Origin: Pseudobdellovibrio sp.
Lineage (GTDB): Bacteria > Bdellovibrionota > Bdellovibrionia > Bdellovibrionales > Bdellovibrionaceae
Assembly: GCA_020696855.1 (NCBI GenBank)
Contig: JAJFMT010000008.1
Coordinates: forward strand, 1-64,000
DNA: 64,000 nucleotides
Direction: 5' to 3'
The notes under the pieces are model-generated. The model searched no databases. It saw nothing but the letters and a program-made list of their open reading frames with translations, and was not told the origin of the DNA. This document shows, piece by piece, positions 34,827-43,917 of this stretch (positions are counted from its first letter, which is position 1; each line of letters opens with the position of its first letter). The position numbers and the translations under genes were made by a program.

Positions 34827-35597
34827 TTAGGGTGAGATTTTTAAGATTTCCAGCAAGTAATTATATTTGTGGGTTATAACCTGCCCTTCGTCGATAACGG
34901 CAATCTCGGCCTTCCTTGCATCTTCAACTAAAGACGGTTCTTCGATCGAGTTACAATCCATAAAAACTGCACCCTGAGAGAGAAAATTAAAGTACGTCAG
35001 CAGGTCATAGGCGTCTTTGTTTAGTGATTTCTTAAAATCAGATATCAAAAGTGCACCGACAAGTTCGCTGGTGGTCAGCTCATTAATATTTACAGCGGTA
35101 AAATTCAGATTAAAAACAAATGACCGGATCTTTTTTTCAAGAAGTTCGGCGTAGGTGTTGTCGTTCTCGGTGATGGAAACAATAATTTCGATGAAACCGC
35201 TCAGTGCGAGCTGCACGCAGACAGCGTAAACAAAATGAAACTCCCCGATCACAATCGCAGGCAATTGCGAATTAATTTTAAAACCGCTTTTTTTCAGCGC
35301 ATCCAGAATGGCAAGCGACGCCAGGTTCATCGATTTGTATTTTCCGTTTTTTTGCAGCAAAAGACAGTCGGCCATGCCCAACTGGCTTGTCTTCCAGTCA
35401 ACAGCTGAAACGAGATCTTTGAAATCTTCAAAATCATTCGGCGCGATTTCAATGATGTCGTATTTTTTTTGCACCAGCTCTGCTGCCGGATAGCCCTGAT
35501 TTTCGATGATTTCGAATTTAGAAACCACTTCAGAATCGCCGAGCTTCGTTAAGAATTTCTCTTGCGAGTAATTGTAAATTGTCGGCTTAGCGTTCAT
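34827..35597 (-). CDS. Unknown soluble protein, possibly shikimate-dehydrogenase-like
   Basis: The ATG at 35597 lies inside the last codons of ribF (11-base overlap), so translation is coupled. The 256-residue protein has a two-part layout: an N-terminal region with TSQLGMADCLLL..GKYKSMNLASLAILDAL, which resembles the AroE block A..GAVNT..G...G.NTD..G...AL, and a Rossmann-like part with VIGEFHFVYAVCVQLALSGF where the GxGGxx loop would be. The Gly-rich dinucleotide loop is not conserved, so oxidoreductase activity is doubtful. It may be a non-catalytic AroE relative or something else; only the overlap with ribF is certain. Confidence 0.55.
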   Translation of the reverse strand: MNAKPTIYNYSQEKFLTKLGDSEVVSKFEIIENQGYPAAELVQKKYDIIEIAPNDFEDFKDLVSAVDWKTSQLGMADCLLLQKNGKYKSMNLASLAILDALKKSGFKINSQLPAIVIGEFHFVYAVCVQLALSGFIEIIVSITENDNTYAELLEKKIRSFVFNLNFTAVNINELTTSELVGALLISDFKKSLNKDAYDLLTYFNFLSQGAVFMDCNSIEEPSLVEDARKAEIAVIDEGQVITHKYNYLLEILKISP

Positions 35598-36519
35598 CAA
35601 AAAACTTCTTCGCGGCAGCGACATCATTTGCAATCTGATTTTTCAGCGCATCGACAGAGCTGAATTTTATTTCATCGCGGTGAAAGTGAATCAGCTCAAC
35701 CTTCAGGTGCTCACCGTAAATATCGCGGTTAAAACCGAAAATGTGTGTTTCAACTTTTAAATACGAGTCCGAGCTTTCAAAAGTCGGATTGTAACCGATG
35801 TTTGTGATCGAAGGGAATTTTTCATCACCCAGATAAGCCCACGTAAAATAAACGCCTTTGCGCGGAACAAATTCAATTTCCGGGCTGATGTTAGCTGTGG
35901 GAGTCCCGATCGTGCGGCCTCGCTTGTTACCAACGCGAACAGGGCCGCGCAAATAGTAAGGCCGTCCCAGAAACTCCTGCGCTTTTTGAATTTGCCCGTG
36001 CTCTAACAAAAGCCTGATTTGGGTCGACGATGCAATCTGCCCTTCATGCACATAAGCTTCAACAACCGTCACACCGATTCCGTGACCGGCACAGAATTTT
36101 TCAAGATATTCCAGATTACCTGTTCGTGATCTTCCGAAATTAAAATCGTACCCAACGACCAAATGCTTCGGGTTAAAATTTTTGATGATGTAATTTTCAA
36201 GAAACTCTTCGGCACTCATTAACGAAAAATCCTTACTGAACTTTTCTTCAACCAGTACATCGACACCGAGGGCACCCATCATTTCAACCTGATCGCGGTA
36301 GTCGAACATGCGGTGGTGGGGCTCATTCGGGTGAAGAATGGTTTTCGGGTGCGGCCTGAAGGTCAGCACGATCGACTCTGTATTATTTTCCCGGGCTTTT
36401 TGTACCACAGTAGAAATCAGCTTTTGATGGCCAAGGTGAACTCCGTCGAAGTTACCAATAGTCAATACAGACGATTTAAAATGAGGGATGGCTTCATCCT
36501 GTGATCTAATCCATTTCAT
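35587..36519 (-). CDS. ribF: Bifunctional riboflavin kinase / FAD synthetase
   Basis: Makes FMN from riboflavin and then FAD. The 310-residue protein has the adenylyltransferase domain first (LTIGNFDGVHLGHQKLI, GYDFNFGRSRTGN, SSTQIR) and the riboflavin kinase domain after about residue 185 (GRTIGTPTANI, RKGVYFTWA, NIGYNPTF). The length matches the family. It diverges from the kinase gene at 36592 with about 70 bases between them. Confidence 0.97.
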   Translation of the reverse strand: MKWIRSQDEAIPHFKSSVLTIGNFDGVHLGHQKLISTVVQKARENNTESIVLTFRPHPKTILHPNEPHHRMFDYRDQVEMMGALGVDVLVEEKFSKDFSLMSAEEFLENYIIKNFNPKHLVVGYDFNFGRSRTGNLEYLEKFCAGHGIGVTVVEAYVHEGQIASSTQIRLLLEHGQIQKAQEFLGRPYYLRGPVRVGNKRGRTIGTPTANISPEIEFVPRKGVYFTWAYLGDEKFPSITNIGYNPTFESSDSYLKVETHIFGFNRDIYGEHLKVELIHFHRDEIKFSSVDALKNQIANDVAAAKKFFDER

Positions 36520-36591
36520 GCCTCCATTTTGCTATTAACCAGTTGAAATAACGACTGAAATTAGCTATTTTTGCATCGCGTGAAAAAACTA

Positions 36592-38421
36592 ATGTTACGA
36601 TTAGCCATTTTATGGCGGTGGATCTACCAGCGCCGCGGTTTTCTAATGCGCGCCCTCCTGTGCTGGGCTTTTTCACTATTCTTTTTAAAATTCGATGAAA
36701 ACGGCAATTACGACATTCGTTTTAAACTGCGCCCGGAGCAAAAAGCTTCGCAGGACATCGTTCTTGTCACTTTGCGGGCGTCTGAATTCACCAAAATGTA
36801 TGATTTAAAAACCAGCACGCTGATTCACTCAACCGAGCTTGCTGACCTGAACGATGGCTTCTACTGGGACAAAGACATCTGGCTGAGTCTACTGAACCGT
36901 ATTCTCAAACAAGAACCGCAAAAGGTCGGAGTCGCCATGTACTTCGGCGAAAACGTCGGTCACTTTCAGTTATCACAGGACGACATCAAGATTTTTAAAG
37001 ACCCGCGTGTCATCTGGGCCGCAAACTCCAGCGAATCGGGAAAGCTGGCACTGCCGTTTGCCGCCCGCGGAGACAAATCGAACATTGGCCACATGGACAC
37101 CGTAAAAGATGACGACGGAATCGTCCGGCGGGTCATGACGACCTCAGACGTGCTTTCAAGCTTTTCAGAGAAGCTGCAAAAAAAAGGTCAGGCTAAGAAA
37201 ATTGAAAATCTTTCGATTATCAATTACAAAGGCCGTAAAATATTTCAGGAAATTTCACTTTCGGATGCGTTAAGCCCGAGTCTTCCATCGAACTTTTTTA
37301 AAAATAAAATCGTCATCATCGGTACCGAGAAATCGTCCAGCGCGCAGATTCAAACGCCTCTGGGTCTGCTGTCGCGCCATGAATTCTGGGCTCAGGTGAC
37401 TGAAAATCTGCAGACGCAAAGCTTTATCAGAAAATTACCGGGAGTGGTTTACGCTTTCTTTTTGCTGGGCCTGAGTGTTATTGCGATTCTGACCATCACG
37501 CACTACCCCCAGGCCATTGCGCTTTTTCTTTTGGTGTGGGTCGCAACGTTTACGTCGGCATTTTCAGCGTGGGTGTTTGACAGTTTTTATTTTTGGATTC
37601 CGATAGTCAGCCCGCTGAGTTTATTAATTTTTGTCTGGGTGTTGTTCATCGGTTACCAGGCTTTAAAGATCGAACAGGCCCATACCCGTCTGCAGCAGCA
37701 ACAAAATTATCTGGCCGAGCTTGAACAGCTTAAAAATAATTTCGTCAGTCTGATCAGTCATGATTTAAAAACCCCTATCGCAAAAATTCAGGGCGTGCTG
37801 GACCGGCTGATGACCCAGCAGGATATGAAACCGGAAATCCAGTCTGACCTGCAAAGCCTGAAAGAGTATTCAGAAGAACTGAACCGCTACATACAGTCGA
37901 TTTTAAAAGTTCTGCGTGTGGAATCACGCGACTTTAAAATTTTGAAAGAAACAGCAGACATCAACGGCGTTATCGAAAACGTGCTTGAGCGCCTGGGTCC
38001 GCTTGCACTTTCAAAAAATATTAACTTGCAGGCTTCTCTAGAGCCGATGTTCCTTATTGAAATTGACGTCACGCTGATGACTGAAGTTTTTTTGAACATC
38101 ATTGAAAACGCAATCAAGTACACACCGGGCAACGGGCAAGTGCTGGTGCGGTCATTTGAAACAGAAAAAGATATTTGTGTGGAAATTTCAGACAGCGGCG
38201 AAGGCATCAGCCCCGAAGATCAGGAAATTATCTGGAACAAATTTACACGAGGCAAAAGCCAGGATTACAAAACCAAAGGTTCTGGACTGGGTCTGTACTT
38301 GGTGAAATACTTTATCGAATTACACGGTGGCGAAATTTCAATGCAGTCTCAGGTCGGAAAAGGCACAACGTTTTTAGTGCGCTTGCCGATTGAAGAGGCC
38401 AGCGTTGAAGCTGAACTATAA
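36592..38421 (+). CDS. CHASE2-type membrane sensor histidine kinase
   Basis: Sensor kinase of about 609 residues. One membrane helix near the N-terminus is followed by a periplasmic CHASE2-like domain (DIRFKLRP, VLVTL; NIGHMDTVKDDDGIVRRV), ending in IVIIGTEKSS, then three membrane helices (about 290-365), a coiled coil, HisKA with phospho-His in LISHDLKTPIAK, and an ATPase domain with NIIENAIKYTP, DSGEGIS and GSGLGLYL. Starts at TTG 36571, GTG 36580 or ATG 36592 are all possible; none has a ribosome site. The stop sits in a perfect 7-bp hairpin, and the paired regulator follows 67 bases later. Confidence 0.88.
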   Translation: MLRLAILWRWIYQRRGFLMRALLCWAFSLFFLKFDENGNYDIRFKLRPEQKASQDIVLVTLRASEFTKMYDLKTSTLIHSTELADLNDGFYWDKDIWLSLLNRILKQEPQKVGVAMYFGENVGHFQLSQDDIKIFKDPRVIWAANSSESGKLALPFAARGDKSNIGHMDTVKDDDGIVRRVMTTSDVLSSFSEKLQKKGQAKKIENLSIINYKGRKIFQEISLSDALSPSLPSNFFKNKIVIIGTEKSSSAQIQTPLGLLSRHEFWAQVTENLQTQSFIRKLPGVVYAFFLLGLSVIAILTITHYPQAIALFLLVWVATFTSAFSAWVFDSFYFWIPIVSPLSLLIFVWVLFIGYQALKIEQAHTRLQQQQNYLAELEQLKNNFVSLISHDLKTPIAKIQGVLDRLMTQQDMKPEIQSDLQSLKEYSEELNRYIQSILKVLRVESRDFKILKETADINGVIENVLERLGPLALSKNINLQASLEPMFLIEIDVTLMTEVFLNIIENAIKYTPGNGQVLVRSFETEKDICVEISDSGEGISPEDQEIIWNKFTRGKSQDYKTKGSGLGLYLVKYFIELHGGEISMQSQVGKGTTFLVRLPIEEASVEAEL

Positions 38422-38468
38422 TGATAGTTCGGCTTTCGCCGAACAGATTCGCAGCCGGCTGTGCCGGC
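38413..38468 (+). repeat. Chain of perfect inverted repeats between kinase and regulator genes
   Basis: GAACTAT-aatg-ATAGTTC (38413-38430) contains the kinase stop; GTTCGGC-tttc-GCCGAAC (38427-38444) overlaps it; then GCCGGC-TGT-GCCGGC (38454-38468). No T run follows. These would fold the intercistronic mRNA and may set differential stability of the kinase and regulator messages. Confidence 0.75.
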
Positions 38469-38488
38469 ACGAGAAAATTGGAGTTATG

Positions 38489-39901
38489 ATGGTAAAACTG
38501 AGAACACTTATTGTTGATGATGAAACAGAACTTCGGAAGTCCGTTGTTTCGGTTTTAAAAAATACGAATCTCAGCATCGAGTTTGATATCGAAGAGGCGT
38601 CTAACGGTCTTGAAGCGCTCAGCATGGTTAAAACTCACCCGTACGATTTAATTCTGATGGACGTGCGCATGCCTGAAATGAACGGCCTCGAGGCGCTGAA
38701 AGAAATCAAAGAGCATGACCCGCGCACTTTCGTGGTTATTATGACGGCGCACTCGAATTTGAACGACGCGATTCTTGCCATCAAAGAAGGAGCTTACGAC
38801 TACGTTGAAAAACCGGTCAGCCCTGAGAAGCTCGGCAACATCGTTAAGAAAAGTGTTGAAGCCCACGAGATGATTTCTAACTTAACGGCATCTAACCCGA
38901 TCTTCGATGACGACATCGACAGCGAAATCGTTGGCAACAACTCGAAGATGAAAGAAGTTTTCAATCTGATTTACAAACTGTGCCGCGTGGAAACAACTGT
39001 CCTTATCCGCGGTGAAAACGGAACCGGCAAAGAGCTCGTTGCAAGAGCTATTCACTTCAACTCTCCCCGCAAAAACGGCGCGTTTGTTGCCATTAACTGC
39101 GGAGCCATTCCTGAAAATCTGATGGAAAGCGAATTGTTCGGTCACGAAAAAGGCGCTTTCACCGGCGCCGTTGAAAGAAAGATCGGAAAGTTTCAGCTGG
39201 CCAATAACGGCACTCTTTTCTTAGATGAAATCGGCGAACTTCGTCCTGAAATGCAGGTGAAGTTGCTTCGCGCCCTTCAGGAAAAAAAGTTCACTCCGGT
39301 CGGAAGTAACCGCGAAGTTAAAACCAACGCGCGCATCATCGCGGCCACCAACCGTAACTTAGAAAAGATGATGGAGACCCTCGACTTCCGGGAAGATTTA
39401 TTCTACCGCTTAAATGTCATGCCGATCTTTTTACCGCCTCTTCGCGAGCGCCCTGATGATATTCCGGCATTAGCTACAAGCTTTCTTGCGAAATTTTCAA
39501 AAGAGCACGGAAAGAATATCAGCGGTATTGAACCTGAGTGTTTTGATCTCATGAAAAAATACCGCTGGCCGGGTAATATCCGCGAACTTGAGAACGTGAT
39601 TGAACGCGCCTTCATTGTTGAGTCATCAGAAACAATGACAGTATCAAGCCTGCCGGATCAGATTAAGAGCGCTGTTATGCCGGCTACAGAAACTAAAAAG
39701 GGGCCGCAGCAGGTTGTGAATTCAAACGAACCGCTGGATTTCGAGGTTTTTAAAGAGCAGGCTGAAAAAGAATTTATCATCAGCGCCCTCAAAGCCAATA
39801 AAGGTAAGATTAATCAAACAGTGGCTCAGGCGAACATTCCGAAGAATACGCTATTACGAAAAATCCGTAAGTATTCTATCAATGTAAAAGATTTTTCATA
39901 A
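38489..39901 (+). CDS. Sigma-54-dependent response regulator (NtrC family)
   Basis: Predicted partner of the CHASE2 kinase. The receiver domain has VDDE, phospho-Asp in LILMDVRMPEMNG, Thr/Lys in MTAH and EKPV. The AAA+ domain has Walker A GENGTGKE, the GAFTGA loop, Walker B LFLDEIGE and SWITCH/R-finger regions. A short Fis-like helix-turn-helix (INQTVAQANIPKNTLLRKIRK) ends the 471 residues. The ATG at 38489 is chosen as GGAG lies five bases before it; ATG 38486 is the close alternative. Regulon unknown. Confidence 0.93.
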   Translation: MVKLRTLIVDDETELRKSVVSVLKNTNLSIEFDIEEASNGLEALSMVKTHPYDLILMDVRMPEMNGLEALKEIKEHDPRTFVVIMTAHSNLNDAILAIKEGAYDYVEKPVSPEKLGNIVKKSVEAHEMISNLTASNPIFDDDIDSEIVGNNSKMKEVFNLIYKLCRVETTVLIRGENGTGKELVARAIHFNSPRKNGAFVAINCGAIPENLMESELFGHEKGAFTGAVERKIGKFQLANNGTLFLDEIGELRPEMQVKLLRALQEKKFTPVGSNREVKTNARIIAATNRNLEKMMETLDFREDLFYRLNVMPIFLPPLRERPDDIPALATSFLAKFSKEHGKNISGIEPECFDLMKKYRWPGNIRELENVIERAFIVESSETMTVSSLPDQIKSAVMPATETKKGPQQVVNSNEPLDFEVFKEQAEKEFIISALKANKGKINQTVAQANIPKNTLLRKIRKYSINVKDFS

Positions 39902-39903
39902 AG

Positions 39904-39930
39904 TTAGTCACACCTTAGGTGCGCCAACTA
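39904..39930. terminator. Imperfect hairpin between convergent genes
   Basis: AGTTAGTCACACC, TTA loop, GGTGCGCCAACT form an imperfect stem with a perfect CACC/GGTG core. It is the only structure in the 32 bases between the two converging stops and has no T run, so its strength is doubtful. Confidence 0.35.
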
Positions 39931-39933
39931 GAC

Positions 39934-40950
39934 CTACAGAAGTTCCTGAACGGCCGCAAACACCTGTACGGCACTGACCGACTTCATGCACTCATGATGG
40001 CCCAGCGGGCATTTGTCGTGGCCATGAGCGCCGCAAGGCCTGCAGTCCATTGTTGTGTTCTGCACCACCCGCGAGTTATTGCTCCATGGCCTGAATCCCA
40101 GATCCAGTGTTGTCGGCCCGAAGACTGTAACGACAGGCACACCTTTATAAACAGCCATGTGCGCAGGCGCACTGTCATTCGCGATCACTAAGCCATAGTT
40201 AGGAATGGATTTTATAGTCTCTGCGATGGAGTATTTTCCCGCCTGCACATGCGTTCCCGGCACAGCTGCTGCGATTCGCTCACAGATTTCTTTTTCGTCC
40301 GGGCCCCCGAGAAAATCAACGCTGAACCCTTTTGCTGTCAGCATTTCTGCAACTTTAATAAAGCCTTCTTCTGTCCACCGCTTGGTGGCCCATACACTTC
40401 CCGGAAAGATCGCGATGCGTTTTGAAGCGGCGGCCTTAGATGAAATTTCAAACGAGAAAAAATCAGGAACAGGGCTGTGAATATCATTCAGTGATTCAAA
40501 ACCGTCTTTTAAAAATTCTTTTCTGACTTCGGAATCAACTGGCTCTAAAATTCTGAACTGGCGGATAACGTCCGGGTATTTTTTGTCATACTCCACAACG
40601 TCATCAAACACCCAGAAGCCGGCAACTGACGAATACCCGATTTTTTTTCTGGCGTTCAGCCGGCTCACAAACAGCAGACTTCGCACAGAACGGTGAATAC
40701 AAAAGACATGATTTAAGTCTAAAGAGTTTAATTTTAGCTGAACGTCTTTGTAGGAACTGCTATTTGATTTTTCAACTTCAAATACCATATCGGCCAGGTT
40801 TTCCTGAAGTAAAAATTCACCCAGTCCTTTTTTGCAGACAACAGCTAATTTTTCAGAGGGAAACAAATGCTTTATTCTTTTCAGCACAGGAATACTGAGA
40901 ATCAAATCACCCAGAAAGGCCGTCTGAATGACGACATTAACCTGAGCCAT
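39934..40950 (-). CDS. Glycosyltransferase family 9 (LPS heptosyltransferase-like)
   Basis: Adds heptose, or another ADP-activated sugar, to the LPS core at the inner membrane. The 338-residue protein has the two-domain GT9 features: GDLILSIPVLKRIKHLFP near the N-terminus, IFPGSVWATKRW, and VIANDSAPAHMAVYKGVPVVTVFG. A Cys/His cluster near the C-terminus (CRPCGAHGHDKCPLGHHECM) is typical of WaaF-like members. It is the last gene of the lipid A/LPS run, three bases after the DUF3108 gene. Confidence 0.88.
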   Translation of the reverse strand: MAQVNVVIQTAFLGDLILSIPVLKRIKHLFPSEKLAVVCKKGLGEFLLQENLADMVFEVEKSNSSSYKDVQLKLNSLDLNHVFCIHRSVRSLLFVSRLNARKKIGYSSVAGFWVFDDVVEYDKKYPDVIRQFRILEPVDSEVRKEFLKDGFESLNDIHSPVPDFFSFEISSKAAASKRIAIFPGSVWATKRWTEEGFIKVAEMLTAKGFSVDFLGGPDEKEICERIAAAVPGTHVQAGKYSIAETIKSIPNYGLVIANDSAPAHMAVYKGVPVVTVFGPTTLDLGFRPWSNNSRVVQNTTMDCRPCGAHGHDKCPLGHHECMKSVSAVQVFAAVQELL

Positions 40951-40953
40951 CTG

Positions 40954-42093
40954 TTAAGGTTTGCCTTCAACGATTTTTGTAGCTTCAGAGACGATACTTC
41001 CGAAAGGCAGCTTTACTTCAATACGTAAGATGTATTTGCGGTCGTCGTCCGATACCCACAAGTAAAAATCACTGGCCTTTGCCAGGTTGCCGCGTGAATA
41101 GATTTCAGCTTTTAAGCGAACGGCAGGAAACGTTCCTGCGTCGGTTGAAATCTTCGCGCGCTCAAGCGCTTTTGCTTTAAAGACGACGTTTTTTTCATCA
41201 TCAGCAACGCTGATGTGGTACTCGCGCCCGACTACGTATTTGAAGACACGCATGTAAAAAATGGCGCTGAAGGGATTTTGCGAATACGGCAGAATCGACC
41301 AGCTTAACTTTTTTTCTTCGTGACCGTGTTTTTCAGTGTAGCGGTGTTCCCAGTAATCGGCTGTTAAAGCTTCAGCGTTGTAATAAGCCTGCGCTTCTTT
41401 AACCTGGCCTGAATCACGGATATCAAGTTTGAATACATGAGGCACAAGTGTATCGTAATCAACGTACGTCTGAACTTTGTCATCAACTGCAAAAACTTTT
41501 GAAAAGAATGAAGTTGATTTAAGTTCAATTACAAAATTGTAAGATTTTTTCCCGTTAACAACCGCAAACGGAAGTACTTTTAAAACCATCTGCCCGGCGG
41601 TGGCACCCAAATACTTCACGTCATGAGTAACCGACTCACCGACCCGAAATGGGTCTACAGGCGGACGCCGCTGGTTATTAAAACCTTCAGAGTCTTCCGT
41701 ATCAGGCTGGCGCCCCTGACTAACTGGAGCGGCGGCTGTTTTAGCTGCGGCTTTTTTAGGTTTCGCAGGCGGTTTTGGTTTTGAAAGTTTAGCTTTAAAA
41801 GGCGTAGTCGGTTTCGGCCCGATTGTTGTGGTTCCGGAAACCGTTGCCGTGCCTGACACCGATGCGGCCCCGGAAACATCCGTCGTGCCTGAAACTGAAG
41901 ATGACGTAGTTCCTGACACTGTTCCTGTTCCGGAAACAGAGTCTTTTGCCTCTTCCTTTAAGGGTTCTTCAACGATCACAACTTTTTTTTCAAATTCGGC
42001 ATTTTTAAATTCATCTGACTTTTTATATTTCAAAAGCGACGAACACGATGCGAGTAAAATAAAAGTAATAAGGGCGTAAATAAATTTAATCAT
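40954..42093 (-). CDS. DUF3108 lipoprotein with Val-Ser-Gly-Thr repeats
   Basis: A 379-residue predicted lipoprotein (lipobox LLASC, Cys at residue 17). Residues about 55-95 are a low-complexity stretch with six VSG(T/A) units, followed by a Lys/Pro/Ala-rich linker (KPKPPAKPKKAAAK), both likely a periplasm-spanning spacer. From about residue 150 is a DUF3108 domain (YLGATAGQMVLKVL, SKVFAVDDKVQTYVDYDTL, FYMRVFKYVVGREY). DUF3108 proteins of unknown mechanism are often near envelope genes. It overlaps the lpxL-like gene by four bases, so it is tied to lipid A production. Confidence 0.83.
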   Translation of the reverse strand: MIKFIYALITFILLASCSSLLKYKKSDEFKNAEFEKKVVIVEEPLKEEAKDSVSGTGTVSGTTSSSVSGTTDVSGAASVSGTATVSGTTTIGPKPTTPFKAKLSKPKPPAKPKKAAAKTAAAPVSQGRQPDTEDSEGFNNQRRPPVDPFRVGESVTHDVKYLGATAGQMVLKVLPFAVVNGKKSYNFVIELKSTSFFSKVFAVDDKVQTYVDYDTLVPHVFKLDIRDSGQVKEAQAYYNAEALTADYWEHRYTEKHGHEEKKLSWSILPYSQNPFSAIFYMRVFKYVVGREYHISVADDEKNVVFKAKALERAKISTDAGTFPAVRLKAEIYSRGNLAKASDFYLWVSDDDRKYILRIEVKLPFGSIVSEATKIVEGKP

Positions 42094-42962
42094 TCGAAGG
42101 TCTTCCAGCGTTTATGCACCCACATCCAGTGATCCGGATGTTTTCTGATGATGCCTTCTAAAATACGATTAAACTTATTCGTAATCACTTCGTTAGTTTC
42201 GTCTAAGTCCGCTGTCAAATCAACGGGTGGGTCAATGCAGATATGAAACTTATGCTGCTCGTCCCAAAATGTGTAAAGCGGATATACGGGCTTCTGCGTC
42301 TTCTTCCAGAATAAAGCTAGACCATAGGCGGTGCCCGTTGTGATTCCGAAGAATTGCGATTCAACGCCAAAGGGTTTACCCATGAATTGATCGAGGACAA
42401 ATGCCACACCCTGTTTCTTTTTTAACGCTGACAAAATTTCAAATGCATTGTTTTTTCCATGGGCGTTAATGAACTTCGTTTGCGAACGTTCACGAAGACC
42501 GAACCAAAAAGAATCCAAAAACCGGTTTTTAAAACGCTTTGAAATCAAAGTAACAGGCTTAATCTTGCGGCTGACAAGTGCCGCCGCCAGATCACCGCTT
42601 CCTAAATGAAGACAAAGAAAAAACGCACCCGAGTCGAGCTTTTTAACCTGATCAATATTTTCAAGGCCCTCATAGACGACGTTTTTATCAATCCATTCAT
42701 CAGTCAAATACGGAATTTTCATGACATCGAAAAACCCGCGGCACAAAGTGACCATTGAGTTTCTGGCGATTTCATCTTTGCGCTCCGGTGAGAGCCCGGG
42801 CAAAGCTTTTTCGATATTCGCTAAAATAACGTCTTTGCGGATTTTAAAAAAATCATACCACAAAAAGGCAAGGCCTCTCGCCAAGTAGTAATTAAACTTC
42901 CATGGGAAAAGGCGCATGATTGAGGCCACGACCGAACTAAAGAGAATCCCTAATTTTGTCAA
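42090..42962 (-). CDS. lpxL: Lipid A late acyltransferase (LpxL/HtrB family)
   Basis: Transfers a secondary acyl chain to lipid A precursor at the inner membrane. The 290-residue protein has an N-terminal hydrophobic anchor, the HX4D/E-type catalytic motif in LHLGSGD, the DQFMG block, and PVYPLYTF. The start is a TTG with a strong GGAGG six bases before it, lying inside the 3' end of lpxK (26-base overlap). LpxL, LpxM and other LPLAT homologues cannot be told apart with certainty. Confidence 0.85.
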   Translation of the reverse strand: MTKLGILFSSVVASIMRLFPWKFNYYLARGLAFLWYDFFKIRKDVILANIEKALPGLSPERKDEIARNSMVTLCRGFFDVMKIPYLTDEWIDKNVVYEGLENIDQVKKLDSGAFFLCLHLGSGDLAAALVSRKIKPVTLISKRFKNRFLDSFWFGLRERSQTKFINAHGKNNAFEILSALKKKQGVAFVLDQFMGKPFGVESQFFGITTGTAYGLALFWKKTQKPVYPLYTFWDEQHKFHICIDPPVDLTADLDETNEVITNKFNRILEGIIRKHPDHWMWVHKRWKTFE

Positions 42963-43917
42963 TTAGCACCTCCTCTGCTTCTGAATCCATTAACATCTCG
43001 TGCCCGGCGACCTGACAATTTTTCAAAAGGTCGCTGTTTTTCAGTTTCACGAAATCTTTTTGGGTGGTTATCAATTTTAAATTCCGGTTTTCATTTTTCA
43101 AATCCAGATACTTGGCAAAGATCCGGCTTTGGTCTTTTGCACTGTAGTTGTAATGATCCGGAAACAACTCTTTAAATATAACTTTATAACCCTGGCGCTT
43201 TAAATCCTGTAAAAAAGATTCCGGGCGCCCCAGCCCGCAAAAAACAAACAGCGGGTCCGCTTTGTCAGACTTCAAAGTTGTATGAACGGTGGAAATGTAA
43301 ATTTCACTTCGAAGCTTAGGGGCAATAGCTGCAACATGCTTCGTGATTCTTTCAATTTGCGCCGGGCTTGCGAGGTTGGTCTTCGTAATTAAAACCGAAG
43401 ACGCCCGCTTTAAGTTGTTCTCGGCTTCACGCATGTAAGTTTCAAAACCTACAGTGGCATCAAGTAAAACGAGGTCAAAGTTTCTTCGCAGTTTACGGTG
43501 GCTGAAGCCGTCATCCACCAAAATGATATCAGGCTTTGAGGCCATGGCCGCCGTTGCGGTTGCAGTTTTGTCAGGGCCGCTCCATACTTCTACCTGTGGA
43601 GCCCGGGTTTGAATGAGGCAGGCTTCGTCCCCGAAAATTTCAGCTGCGTTGATGACCGATAAATCCACTTTGCGAGGCTCTTTTAAAGAGGTTTTATAAC
43701 TTTTTGTTACAACAACCACTTTCTTACCCTGCGACAAATGCTGCGCCAGCAGAATAATACACGGAGTTTTACCGACCCCACCGAACGAAAGATTCCCGAC
43801 TGAAACGACCGGCACTGGCAAAGCAACCGGTTTTAAAACATTTAAATCATAAAGAAGATTTTTAGAACCCGAAAGAAAATGATAGATCTGTTCGGAAACC
43901 TTCAGTAACCATTTCAC
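42937..43917 (-). CDS. lpxK: Tetraacyldisaccharide 4'-kinase
   Basis: Phosphorylates the 4' position of the lipid A disaccharide. The 326-residue protein has the P-loop in SVGNLSFGGVGKTP, the LVDDGFSHRKL motif, and CGLGRPESF. GTG start at 43917 overlaps the lpxB stop (GTGA). Published work on Bdellovibrio bacteriovorus reports lipid A whose phosphates are replaced by mannose; the presence of lpxK here means that, if this holds for this organism, the phosphate must be added and later removed or the enzyme used differently. Confidence 0.93.
   Translation of the reverse strand: MKWLLKVSEQIYHFLSGSKNLLYDLNVLKPVALPVPVVSVGNLSFGGVGKTPCIILLAQHLSQGKKVVVVTKSYKTSLKEPRKVDLSVINAAEIFGDEACLIQTRAPQVEVWSGPDKTATATAAMASKPDIILVDDGFSHRKLRRNFDLVLLDATVGFETYMREAENNLKRASSVLITKTNLASPAQIERITKHVAAIAPKLRSEIYISTVHTTLKSDKADPLFVFCGLGRPESFLQDLKRQGYKVIFKELFPDHYNYSAKDQSRIFAKYLDLKNENRNLKLITTQKDFVKLKNSDLLKNCQVAGHEMLMDSEAEEVLIDKIRDSL

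Noticed and set aside
38413-38468. CRISPR-like or REP-like array between kinase and regulator
   Set aside because: The palindromes differ from one another and there are no equal spacers or direct repeats.
38390-38488. Upstream extension of the sigma-54 regulator into the kinase gene
   Set aside because: The receiver domain begins right after 38489, with a ribosome site there; the extension is made of palindrome sequence.
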